Of a stretch of 64,000 bases of DNA, positions 8,641 to 16,415 are shown piece after piece. Positions within the stretch are counted from its first letter, which is position 1, and every line of letters starts with the position of its first letter. The notes below the pieces were generated by a model. That model saw nothing but the letters and a program-made list of their open reading frames with translations. It did no database searches and was not told the origin of the DNA. The DNA is from Nostoc sphaeroides (GTDB lineage Bacteria; Cyanobacteriota; Cyanobacteriia; Cyanobacteriales; Nostocaceae), in contig NZ_CP031941.1 of assembly GCF_003443655.1 (NCBI RefSeq), positions 4,586,501-4,650,500 of the forward strand. Direction: 5' to 3'. Position numbers and translations under genes: made by a program.

Positions 8641-8930
8641 TATAATTAACTTGTGGCAGAGTAGCGGTAATTCGCACTGCCCAACATCTGAACCGATGAA
8701 TTCTAATAGGGCGTTGCATCCAAAAGTACAGATTATCTGTCAGGTTGGTTGCGTAAAATTAGTTGCCTTTGGTTGAACATACTTTTTGTACTTGTTCAAA
8801 ACAACGGTCTGGACGGGTCGTTGCTGGCTGTGGAGGTTACTGGAATACCAGACCTGTGAATCAGCAAACTCTAGCTGCGAAGCTAGATGCTCCCGCTACA
8901 TTGCTTGCAATTAGCGGTGAGAGTCGTCAC
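8641..8930 (+). other. Highly structured intergenic stretch: candidate ncRNA or relic right end of an IS200/IS605 element
   Basis: A TATAAT box at 8641 opens a series of strong hairpins read on the plus strand. They are GGCAG...CTGCC (about 8656-8681), ACAGATTATCTGT (8729-8741), GGTCTGG...CCAGACC (about 8805-8853), CTAGCT-GCGA-AGCTAG (8871-8886, GNRA-like loop) and CCGCTA-ATTGC-TT-GCAAT-TAGCGG. The last hairpin, followed by GAGAGTCGTCAC, resembles right ends of cyanobacterial tnpB elements. A 63-codon open frame runs through it from 8763, but I see no TnpB motifs in it. Alternatives are a regulatory RNA or a decayed tnpB/omega-RNA end. Confidence 0.35.
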
Positions 8931-9791
8931 TTAGCTATGCTCAAACTGGGCTAAAATCCTTTCTGCTTCCTTACACAGCACCTCGTGATATTCGCCGTTA
9001 CTAGCCAGCAAACCTCCCCATTGATTGATATCGCCGGTGTTATACTGCAACGGAGTGCCGTCAAAGTGGGTAAATTTACCACCGGCTTCTGTTAAAATCA
9101 GTTCTGGTGCTGCCATATCCCAATCTTTGGGCGCAGACTTGCCGGAAAGGGAAATGTAGATATCTGCTTGTTGCTCGACAATGGTGGCGATTTTGCAACC
9201 TACACTGCCCACAGCTTTCTGATTTTGACAGGGTAAGTTTTGTAGTAAGTAATCTAAGCGTTGATTGCGGTGAGAGCGACTAACAACTAAGGTTAAATCC
9301 TCAATTCCTTTGCCTAACGATACTTGTATCGGAACAGAACCATCACGAGTTTCTACAAATGTACCCCCGCCTTTGGTAGCGTAATATAACTTTTTAGCCT
9401 CTGGTACTACCACGACTGCCAAAACTGGGCGTGTTTCCTTAACTAAAGCAATGTGAACTGCATAGTCTCCAGTTTTTTCGATAAAGTCTCGTGTGCCATC
9501 CAAAGGATCAATTATCCATACCCAAGGTGCGGAAGGCTGTGCTACACCACTTGGAGATTGATAGGTTTCTTCGCTGATATAAGCAAAATCTTCATCACCC
9601 AAAGTTGCTTGTAGTCTCTGCAAAATGTATTGACTCACAGCTACATCGGCAACGGTAACAGGCTCATTTTGTTTATATTGTACTTCTAAATTAGAGTCTT
9701 TTGCAGTCCCATGATAATACGATCGCAGTATATCTGCTGCGCCCCAACCTATCTCACGAGCGATCGCTAATATTTCTTTTAAATCTTTCAT
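8931..9791 (-). CDS. cysQ: 3'(2'),5'-bisphosphate nucleotidase / inositol monophosphatase family (CysQ-like)
   Basis: This 286-residue phosphatase of the FIG superfamily most likely converts PAP, a by-product of sulfate assimilation and sulfotransfer, to AMP. The metal-binding motifs are ISEE (residues about 73-76), WIIDPLDGTRDFI (about 92-104) and the second Asp site WDMAAPELIL. These are the Mg2+/Li+-sensitive catalytic residues of the family. The DGTRDF form with Arg is common in CysQ-type enzymes; myo-inositol monophosphatases usually have DGTTNF. It lies just upstream of a PfkB kinase ending at 9819 on the same strand, so the two are probably co-transcribed. Confidence 0.88.
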   Translation of the reverse strand: MKDLKEILAIAREIGWGAADILRSYYHGTAKDSNLEVQYKQNEPVTVADVAVSQYILQRLQATLGDEDFAYISEETYQSPSGVAQPSAPWVWIIDPLDGTRDFIEKTGDYAVHIALVKETRPVLAVVVVPEAKKLYYATKGGGTFVETRDGSVPIQVSLGKGIEDLTLVVSRSHRNQRLDYLLQNLPCQNQKAVGSVGCKIATIVEQQADIYISLSGKSAPKDWDMAAPELILTEAGGKFTHFDGTPLQYNTGDINQWGGLLASNGEYHEVLCKEAERILAQFEHS

Positions 9792-9818
9792 TAAATTTGG
9801 CCTTATTAACTTGACTAC

Positions 9819-10715
9819 TCAGCACTTTAAATTCATCCAGCGCCGAGTGCCAAAAAATTTACAGGAATCAGCAGCAATATTAGCTGCTAGTCTCAGTGCA
9901 TCAGTAAAGCTTTCTCTTAAAATGTAATGACAAAAAGCACCGTGGAAAATATCTCCAGCCCCTAAAGTATCAACCGCTTGAATCTGCGGTACATCTACGA
10001 TACCAGTTTTAGTGCAACTCAAGTATTCAATTGGTTTTTTTCCGTGGGTAATAACTATGTGAGGAATGTCAAATCCGCCGAGATAGGTAAAAACGTCTTC
10101 TCCAGTCTGGCAGTTGGGGGGATAAAAATTAGCTGAACAAATGGCGTAATTTACAAAAGGCAGAATTTGCTCAAATCCAGGTTTCCAACTTCCACCATCA
10201 ATTACTACTGGGATATTCTTGACTTTAGCCATTTGGGCTATGGCATAACTAACCGCCATTTGATGTCCATCAATCAGTACTATATCGACATTTTGCAAAA
10301 TATCTGGCGGGATAGATGCGCTGTTGGCTTGAGTTTTGACAGCATTGATGGAAATTACAGCTCGTTCACCCGTGGCTTGGGTGACAATGATTGAGGAGAT
10401 GGGCGGTGCTAAATCAGTGGTAGGCTCAAGGTCTGCGATCGCAACTTTGTAATTTGCCAAATCACCCCGAATTAGCTGTGTCATTGGGTGAGAACCCACT
10501 ACACCCAAGACTGTAGCCTGATTTCCTAAATGGCTGAAAGTGACAGCTGCGTTTGTAGCTGGCCCCCCTGCTGCCACAGTATAGTCAGTAGCGACAATCT
10601 TCTGATTATTCTTAGGGGCAAAATCAGCAAGGTAAATCAAATCTAAGGTTACTAAACCTACAAATAACCCACGATCCGATTTTGGATTTTGGATTTTGGA
10701 TTTTAGATTATCCAT
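9819..10715 (-). CDS. PfkB family carbohydrate kinase
   Basis: A ribokinase-fold sugar or nucleoside kinase. It has the N-terminal AAGGPATNAAVTFSHLG substrate-binding motif and the C-terminal signature VDTLGAGDIFHGAF, which carries the catalytic Asp and the anion hole. The sugar cannot be named. The annotated ATG (10713-10715) lies inside an ATTTTGGATTTTGG repeat that is translated as NLKSKIQNPKS, so the first 13 or so residues are probably repeat-derived and the true start may be internal. The cysQ-like gene follows 27 bp downstream. Confidence 0.85.
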   Translation of the reverse strand: MDNLKSKIQNPKSDRGLFVGLVTLDLIYLADFAPKNNQKIVATDYTVAAGGPATNAAVTFSHLGNQATVLGVVGSHPMTQLIRGDLANYKVAIADLEPTTDLAPPISSIIVTQATGERAVISINAVKTQANSASIPPDILQNVDIVLIDGHQMAVSYAIAQMAKVKNIPVVIDGGSWKPGFEQILPFVNYAICSANFYPPNCQTGEDVFTYLGGFDIPHIVITHGKKPIEYLSCTKTGIVDVPQIQAVDTLGAGDIFHGAFCHYILRESFTDALRLAANIAADSCKFFGTRRWMNLKC

Positions 10716-10761
10716 TTGTCATATATGTTCGTATTGGTGCATAAATTCTTATTTTTAATTC

Positions 10762-10923
10762 TTGTACAGACGCGATGAATCGCGTCTCTCTTGTACAGAC
10801 GCGATTTATCGCGTCTCTCCTGTCTCTCCTGCACAGACGCGATGAATCGCGTCTCTACAAAGCACAGACGCGATGAATCGCGTCTCTACAAAACATAGAC
10901 GCGATGAATCGCGTCTCTACAAA
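10762..10923. repeat. Array of five GACGCGAT(GA/TT)ATCGCGTC palindromes
   Basis: Five near-identical palindromes, each about 20 bp, are arranged head to tail with short spacers (TCTCTACAAA, CTTGTACA, GCACA). The same palindrome recurs singly inside miniature elements elsewhere in the window. The array sits between the divergent PfkB kinase and rsmI genes, ending 18 bp before the rsmI start. Confidence 0.9.
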
Positions 10924-10940
10924 TTCCTAACTCCTAACTC

Positions 10941-11801
10941 ATGCAAACCGATCCAAAACCAGGAACACTTTACATTGTCGGCACACCAATTGGCAATCTG
11001 GAAGATATAACCTTTCGGGCGGTGCGAATTTTACAGACTGTAGATATCATTGCTGCGGAAGATACCCGTCACACAGGGAAATTATTACAGCATTTTCAAG
11101 TTAAGACTCCCCAGGTAAGTTACCACGAACACAATCGTACCAGCCGCATCCCAGAATTATTAGAGCATTTAGTTAATAATAAAGCGATCGCTCTGGTGAG
11201 TGATGCTGGAATGCCAGGTATTTCCGATCCTGGATATGAACTGGTGAAAGCCTGTATTGAGGCGGGAATTGCAGTAGTTCCCATTCCTGGGGCTAGTGCA
11301 GCAATTACGGCATTGAGTGCAGCTGGATTACCAACGGATCGGTTTGTCTTTGAAGGCTTTCTCCCATCTAAAAGTCAACAGAGACAAGAACATTTAGAAT
11401 CTCTGCAAACAGAATCTCGTACATTGGTTTTCTATGAATCGCCGCACCGTTTGCGAGATACTTTACAAGACTTAGCTCTTGTTTGGGGAAGCGATCGCCA
11501 AATTGTGCTAGGGCGGGAGTTAACTAAATTGTATGAAGAATTTTGGCGGGGGACAATTGCCGAAGCGATCGCTCACTACAGCCAACGAGAACCCCAAGGT
11601 GAATATACATTAGTAGTGGCAGGAATTACAGCCAGTCAGCCCCAACTGACAGAAGAGGAATTGAAAGCCGAATTGAAGCAGTTAATTAGTCAGGGGATAT
11701 CGCGATCGCAAGCTAGCCGTCAGTTAGCCAAATTTACCTCCCTTCCCCGTCGCCAACTTTATCAACTAGCTCTTTCTATAGTTCTCACTCCTGAGTTGTG
11801 A
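10941..11801 (+). CDS. rsmI: 16S rRNA (cytidine(1402)-2'-O)-methyltransferase RsmI
   Basis: RsmI methylates the 2'-OH of C1402 in the decoding centre of 16S rRNA with S-adenosylmethionine. The 286-aa sequence shows the tetrapyrrole-methylase-like fold with LYIVGTPIGNLEDITFRA at the N-terminus, AAEDTRHTGKLL, SDAGMPGISDPGYELV and PIPGASAAITALSAAGLP, all close to the family consensus. A helical C-terminal tail (residues about 235-286) is usual. The upstream region is repeat DNA (AACTCCTAACTC directly before the ATG), and no good ribosome binding site is visible. Confidence 0.96.
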   Translation: MQTDPKPGTLYIVGTPIGNLEDITFRAVRILQTVDIIAAEDTRHTGKLLQHFQVKTPQVSYHEHNRTSRIPELLEHLVNNKAIALVSDAGMPGISDPGYELVKACIEAGIAVVPIPGASAAITALSAAGLPTDRFVFEGFLPSKSQQRQEHLESLQTESRTLVFYESPHRLRDTLQDLALVWGSDRQIVLGRELTKLYEEFWRGTIAEAIAHYSQREPQGEYTLVVAGITASQPQLTEEELKAELKQLISQGISRSQASRQLAKFTSLPRRQLYQLALSIVLTPEL

Positions 11802-11988
11802 GCAACTAGTACCGCTTTTGTAGAATCACAATATTTGTTTGCAAAAAAGACAAAGGAGTGAATATGCAAATGGTATCTAAAGATTTTTGATATTAGTTCT
11901 CTAGATAGATCAGAAATTTTGCAGGAAAACTTTAATATTAAATAGTCAAAAGCAAACAAATTAAGATTCTCAACCAAGGAGAAATTCA

Positions 11989-12267
11989 ATGGGTAACATT
12001 ATTGCTTGGCTAGTTTTAGGTTTAATTGCAGGTGCATTAGCTAAGTTATTTTATCCAGGAACCCAAGGTGGTGGTATTGTCTCCACCATTATATTAGGAA
12101 TACTTGGAGCAGTAGTCGGGGGTTATTTGGGTCAAGTCTTACTGGGAAGTGGTTCGGCAGCCGCAGCATCTGCTGGAGCTTTCTCCCTTGGAAGCATTTT
12201 ATTTGCTGTTCTTGGTGCTATGCTACTGATTTTCCTTTGGGGTTTACTGACTCGCCGAGCTGTGTAA
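11989..12267 (+). CDS. GlsB/YeaQ/YmgE family stress response membrane protein
   Basis: A 92-residue, very hydrophobic protein with three transmembrane segments: IIAWLVLGLIAGALAKLF, IVSTIILGILGAVVGGYLG and ILFAVLGAMLLIFLWGLL. The GLIAGALAK and GAVVGG glycine motifs are characteristic of this family, historically called transglycosylase-associated proteins and often induced by stress. AAGGAG lies just before the ATG. The gene for a two-repeat stress-type protein follows 58 bp later on the same strand, so they may form an operon. Confidence 0.9.
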   Translation: MGNIIAWLVLGLIAGALAKLFYPGTQGGGIVSTIILGILGAVVGGYLGQVLLGSGSAAAASAGAFSLGSILFAVLGAMLLIFLWGLLTRRAV

Positions 12268-12325
12268 TTACCTCATATCAGTCAACACTCTTGGGAATTG
12301 CTTTAAGCTGCAACAAACCGATAAA

Positions 12326-13258
12326 ATGACATTAGAAAAAGAGCGAACAACTATAGGAGTTTTCGCTAGCTCTTCCGATATACAATTGGTAGTTCAGGAA
12401 CTAAAAGCTTCTAATTTTCCCATGCACAAAGTTTCTGTAATTGCACGGGATGCAGAAGAAGAAAGCGATATTGCTAGTGTTGAAGTTAAAGATCGCACTG
12501 GCAATAATACATCATCAGAAGTTGCTGAAGCCTTTACAAGTGGTGCTTTGGGTGGTGTCACTGGCTTATTAGTCGGTTTAGTCCTCTGGGTAATTCCTAG
12601 TATAGGACGAGTCATTCTAGCCGGATCGGAAGCAACAGCGATCGCTCTTACTTTAACAGGTGGTGCAATTAATCCAACCGCAAGTGATTTGCATGGTGTG
12701 CTGCTAGGTTTAGAAATTCCTAAAGAGCAAGCACAGGGTTACAGCGATCTAATTTGCAAAGGTTACTATTTGGTGATAGTAACCGGCATAGATATAGAGA
12801 TTCGTCTTGCTAAAAGAATTTTTAATCGCGGTGATATTCAACAGTGGAGCATTTATGAGCCATACTTAACCCCAAATAGTCGCTATAAAAATGCAGTTGG
12901 TGTTTTTTCTACGCGCCAAGATACAGAAAAAGCACTTACCGAACTAAAAATTGCTGGCTTTCCTATGGCTCAAGTCTCGGTGATTGCTAAGGATACAAAC
13001 ATACTGAATGGTATTACTGAGGTAGATATCAGCAGTTTCAAAGATAACTACACTACTTTAGGAATTTCTGAGGATCTAGCCAAATATTATGAACATCAAG
13101 TGAACCTTGGTAACTACTTATTAGTCGTAAATAGTACTGATATCTACATAGCAGGTGCAAGAGCTATTTTAGAGAGTAACAAAATTCAACATTTTTCTAT
13201 CTATAGCCCATCTGTAGTTAATGCGACTAGAAGCGATCGCGAAGTTTTTAGTCAATAG
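12326..13258 (+). CDS. Tandem YflT/general-stress-protein-17M-like membrane protein
   Basis: The 310-aa protein has two copies of one domain: residues about 6-40 (GVFASSSDIQLVVQELKASN) and about 190-230 (GVFSTRQDTEKALTELKIAG), each followed by a V-S-V-I-A strand. This is the heat-induced stress protein YflT-like fold. Between them lies a glycine-rich hydrophobic segment (GALGGVTGLLVGLVLWVIPS and following), which probably inserts in the membrane. The role is unknown but stress-related by family. It follows the GlsB-type gene and ends about 210 bp before the nested repeats. Confidence 0.75.
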   Translation: MTLEKERTTIGVFASSSDIQLVVQELKASNFPMHKVSVIARDAEEESDIASVEVKDRTGNNTSSEVAEAFTSGALGGVTGLLVGLVLWVIPSIGRVILAGSEATAIALTLTGGAINPTASDLHGVLLGLEIPKEQAQGYSDLICKGYYLVIVTGIDIEIRLAKRIFNRGDIQQWSIYEPYLTPNSRYKNAVGVFSTRQDTEKALTELKIAGFPMAQVSVIAKDTNILNGITEVDISSFKDNYTTLGISEDLAKYYEHQVNLGNYLLVVNSTDIYIAGARAILESNKIQHFSIYSPSVVNATRSDREVFSQ

Positions 13259-13519
13259 GGTTGGGTTAATACTTGATTCTCCTTAAAAAGGCTTCTGCGA
13301 TGGGATTTACTTCTAAGAGATTTGACATCATACCGTAATTGTACATATCCCCGATAATTTTTAGGAAAGTATATTGTTTGTCAAAAAAATTAGATAATCA
13401 TCTAAATATAAGTTTTTTTATAAAAGCTTAAGCTTACACCAAAATAAATGCTTTTAGAAGATTATCTCGTTATCTCGTTCCCAGTCTCCGACTGGGAATG
13501 CCTATTAGGAGGCTCCGCC

Positions 13520-15201
13520 TAGGCTGTTGACTTTGTGGGTTTTTGAGCGATATTTCTCATACAATAACTATGTCGCCTTTTCTAGAGGAGTTAAAAGCTA
13601 ATGGAATTCAAAAGTCCAACCAGCAGATTAGCCCGTTTATTTCGTGTAGGTCGAGATAATTGGAAACAAAGAGCTTTAGAAAAACAGAAAAAACTCAGAG
13701 CTTTAGAAATAAAAGTAAGAGATTTATCAGCGTCACGAGAGTATTGGAAAAGCCGTGCGATCGCTGCTGAACAAGGAGTAACTAAAGAGAGTAGGGAGGT
13801 GTTCGCAGAGGAAAAAAAGATGAATATAGACTTAATAAAGTCTAATTTAGAAACAAGTAGCAAAATCGAAGATTTGAATGCTAAAAATCATCACTATACA
13901 GTTGATATAGTAATGATAAGTATACAACTTTTAATTAAATGTGGCATCAGTTTTAGAGGAATAGAAAAAACTCTAGAGTTATTTAATAACTTAGAAGAGA
14001 AAACTCCCAGTTTTACTTGTATAAGGAAATGGCTAGGTCGGATTGGATTATCCGAACTTAATCGTGAAAAAGAATATCGAAGCGATTGGATATTTATTGT
14101 CGATTTTACATTGGAATTAGGAAAACAAAAAGCTCTTGTAGTTTTAGGTGTTTCACAACAACATCTGGTTGAAGAAATTATTCCTTATGGACGAGGAGTT
14201 TCTCACGGAGACGTAGAGCTTTTAGGGTTAGAAATAATGTCATCGACAACAGGAGAAATTATCAAGCAGAAACTGGATGAAATTAGCTTACGGGTTGGTA
14301 AACCAATACAAATAGTGGCTGATCACGGTAGTGACCTGTCTCGGGGAATAAAGCTTTATAAACAGGAGAATGAAGACTTAATTTATACTCATGATGTAAC
14401 TCATGCAATGGCTTTACTTTTAAAATATGAGTTAGATTCTGATGATAAATATCAGTTATTTATCCAAAAGTGTAACAGATGCAGGCAACAGTTACAACAA
14501 ACTGAATTATCTTTTTTATCTCCACCCACACAACGTTCCCAGTGTCGCTATTTTAATATTGAAAGGCTCACTGAATGGGGTCTAAAGTTGTTGAGTTCAC
14601 AATTAGATACTTTGGTTGAATTGGTTAAAGATATCGACCCAAGCGTGATTAAGAAGAAATTAATAGATAAATTAGGATGGTTAGTTGATTATCAATCAGA
14701 ACTAGTTCGTTGGCATCAAATGACTGTGCTTACTAGGACTCTTGAAACTCAATTAAAAAAATTAGGAATTAATCAGCAGTCTCTCACTAATTTTGAGAAA
14801 AACCAGTTTGAAGTCGATAGTGAGCTATTAAATTTTCAGCAACATATTTGTGATTACGTGGTCATTCAAAGTTCTCACATCAAGGACGAAAAAACTTTTT
14901 TAGCAACTTCTGATGTGATTGAATCGCTGTTTGGAAAATATAAGCAATTTTCTGCACGTTGTCCATTTAAGGAGATGGGTCAGATGTTGCTAACAATTTG
15001 TTTATCTACCATGAATTTAACAAATACAATTGTTAAAAATGCGCTGGAAGCAATTAGTTTTGCTGATGTTGAAGCATGGTTGGCTGAAGTTTTTGGTCAA
15101 TCTATGCTCTCGAAAAGAAAAACCCTATTCTCGGAGTTCGTTGACGACACAAAAACTGCATGAGCGAAAAACGCCTAAAAAGGCACAAAGTCAACAGCCT
15201 A
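13520..15201 (+). mobile_element. Complete insertion sequence with DDE transposase, family not assigned
   Basis: The terminal inverted repeats are TAGGCTGTTGACTTTGT at 13520 and its complement ending at 15201, giving about 1682 bp. GGCTCCGCC stands on both sides (13511-13519 and 15202-15210), a 9-bp target duplication. Allowing for the base at the junction, a duplication of 10 bp is also possible. It contains one gene, at 13601-15163. A short element with the same ends lies at 29712-29870. Confidence 0.88.
13601..15163 (+). CDS. DDE-type transposase of an unclassified IS
   Basis: The 520-residue protein has an N-terminal basic and coiled-coil part (residues about 15-95, KQRALEKQKKLRALEIKVRD). 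A helix-turn-helix-like segment follows (GISFRGIEKTLELF, then TCIRKWLGRIGL). Next comes an RNase H-like core: D168 in WIFIVDFTLELG, D241 or D245 in IVADHGSDLSRG, and a Glu in SDVIESLFGKYKQFS near residue 447. That is a plausible DDE triad. The reading frame is uninterrupted and a GAGG ribosome site precedes it, so it may be active. I cannot place it in IS66, IS4 or other named families. Confidence 0.75.
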   Translation: MEFKSPTSRLARLFRVGRDNWKQRALEKQKKLRALEIKVRDLSASREYWKSRAIAAEQGVTKESREVFAEEKKMNIDLIKSNLETSSKIEDLNAKNHHYTVDIVMISIQLLIKCGISFRGIEKTLELFNNLEEKTPSFTCIRKWLGRIGLSELNREKEYRSDWIFIVDFTLELGKQKALVVLGVSQQHLVEEIIPYGRGVSHGDVELLGLEIMSSTTGEIIKQKLDEISLRVGKPIQIVADHGSDLSRGIKLYKQENEDLIYTHDVTHAMALLLKYELDSDDKYQLFIQKCNRCRQQLQQTELSFLSPPTQRSQCRYFNIERLTEWGLKLLSSQLDTLVELVKDIDPSVIKKKLIDKLGWLVDYQSELVRWHQMTVLTRTLETQLKKLGINQQSLTNFEKNQFEVDSELLNFQQHICDYVVIQSSHIKDEKTFLATSDVIESLFGKYKQFSARCPFKEMGQMLLTICLSTMNLTNTIVKNALEAISFADVEAWLAEVFGQSMLSKRKTLFSEFVDDTKTA

Positions 15202-15240
15202 GGCTCCGCCTCCCTTACTGGCGGCAGAGCCACCAGGATC

Positions 15241-15379
15241 CAATACTGCTCGGATAAGCAGGGGAGGCAGGGGAAGCTCTTGAGGCAGGGGAGGCAAAAA
15301 CTCAACGCCAGCCTCCATTTCTCCCCCAGCTATTGAACAGCTTGCCTCAACCAAGAAATTCCTTAACCGAGCAGTATTG
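15241..15379 (+). mobile_element. Miniature element, family C, copy 2 (variant ends)
   Basis: The ends are CAATACTGCTCGGATAAG and CTTAACCGAGCAGTATTG. CACCAGGATC flanks it on both sides (15231-15240 and 15380-15389), an exact 10-bp duplication. Its interior (GGGGAGGCAGGGGAAGC and following) is unlike the other copies. Confidence 0.9.
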
Positions 15380-15614
15380 CACCAGGATCTGCATTTCCAG
15401 CCAGAGGCTGGAAACGAGATTTTAAGCATTATAAGAAAATATTCAGCGATCCTGAAATTACTTAATTAATATCCTCAAATCACTTTTATGCTCAAAAGAT
15501 TATTTGAAGCTGGAATTTAACCTGAAACAGGCTCATATTGAGGTAAGATAATATATAATTATATATTATGTTGATATTTTAAAAAAAGCCTAAAATATAA
15601 TAAATTTATCTATA

Positions 15615-15709
15615 TATAGCGGTTATCGATTGGATGAGAACACCAAAGTCCTTGCTGTCAAATCATTCCAGCATTTTTTTTGTATCTCACTGAACTGCAC
15701 ACCGCTATA
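15615..15709 (-). mobile_element. 95-bp element, family A, copy 2 (inverted)
   Basis: It is the exact reverse complement of the elements at 3712-3806 and 48827-48921, with TATAGCGGT...ACCGCTATA ends. It lies about 140 bp upstream of the CHASE3 gene and so could influence that promoter. Confidence 0.88.
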
Positions 15710-15845
15710 TTAAAACGCAATTAATATTATTTGGTGTGCAAAAATTAAACATATACGATGTGAGTAAATCTTCTAAATTTGCATAGACAAAACATAATCT
15801 AAATAGTGGCAAAAATAGAAATTATTTGAATATCTGCCTGGAACA

Positions 15846-16415
15846 ATGTTGAAAAGTTTGAAGATTGGAACAAAAATTGGAATTAGTTTTGCCCTGAGTT
15901 TGGCAACTTTGACCACTATTGGTCTAATCTCCTACCAAAGCACCAATGATCTAATTGAAACTTCGGCTAAAGAAAGCCATACCTACCAGGTGTTGAGTCA
16001 GCTTGAAGACCTCAGTTTGCAACTGACAAATGCCGAGACTGGGCAACGCGGTTACATTATTACTGGAGAACAGCGCTATTTAGAACCTTATAACGCTGCC
16101 ATTGAAGTACTGAATCAAAAAGTCAAGGAACTTCAAAGGTTAACAGCAGATAACCCTAACCAACAAAATCGGCTTGATACTTTGCAGCCATTACTAACCG
16201 AGAGAATGGCTGTAATGAAAGATGTCATAGAGCTACGGCAAAGCCAAGGCTTAGAAGCTTCCCAAAAAGCTGTCCTGACAGACCAGGGTAAGCAGCTGAT
16301 GGATAATATCCAGAAAGTTATTCAGGCGATGAAAAATGAGGAGAATGCACTGCTGAAACAGCGCTCTCAGAAGGCACAAGCAGCCGCTCGGCAAACGATC
16401 GCCACCATTGTATAG
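15846..16415 (+). CDS. CHASE3 sensor domain, N-terminal part of a split hybrid histidine kinase
   Basis: The 189 residues comprise one transmembrane helix (about 9-30) and a CHASE3 extracytoplasmic sensor (about 38-175), recognised by the helical bundle containing ETGQRGYIITGEQRYLEPY. The frame ends at TAG 16413-16415, exactly where the second transmembrane helix should begin. The missing helix, HAMP and kinase continue in the next frame from 16408 (overlap 8 bp). The simplest reading is a frameshifted single gene, through mutation or sequencing error. A functional two-gene split is possible but would leave the sensor without its second membrane anchor. Confidence 0.75.
   Translation: MLKSLKIGTKIGISFALSLATLTTIGLISYQSTNDLIETSAKESHTYQVLSQLEDLSLQLTNAETGQRGYIITGEQRYLEPYNAAIEVLNQKVKELQRLTADNPNQQNRLDTLQPLLTERMAVMKDVIELRQSQGLEASQKAVLTDQGKQLMDNIQKVIQAMKNEENALLKQRSQKAQAAARQTIATIV

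Larger units (their letters stand above)
13472..15420. mobile_element. Outer inverted-repeat element, split by later insertions
   Basis: ATCTCGTTCCCAGTCTCC at 13472-13489 and GAGGCTGGAAACGAGAT ending at 15420 are imperfect inverted repeats. Between them lie an IS (13520-15201) and a family C miniature element (15241-15379). Removing both insertions with their target duplications leaves a hairpin-rich element of roughly 120 bp. It is the oldest layer of a nested insertion. Confidence 0.7.

Noticed and set aside
8641-8930. tmRNA, RNase P RNA, SRP RNA or cobalamin riboswitch
   Set aside because: None of the conserved core sequences of these RNAs could be found in the stretch.
8763-8954. 63-codon frame as a TnpB C-terminal remnant gene
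   Set aside because: Two Cys and a later Cys suggested a zinc ribbon, but spacing and flanking residues do not fit TnpB. The stretch is better described by its RNA-like hairpins.
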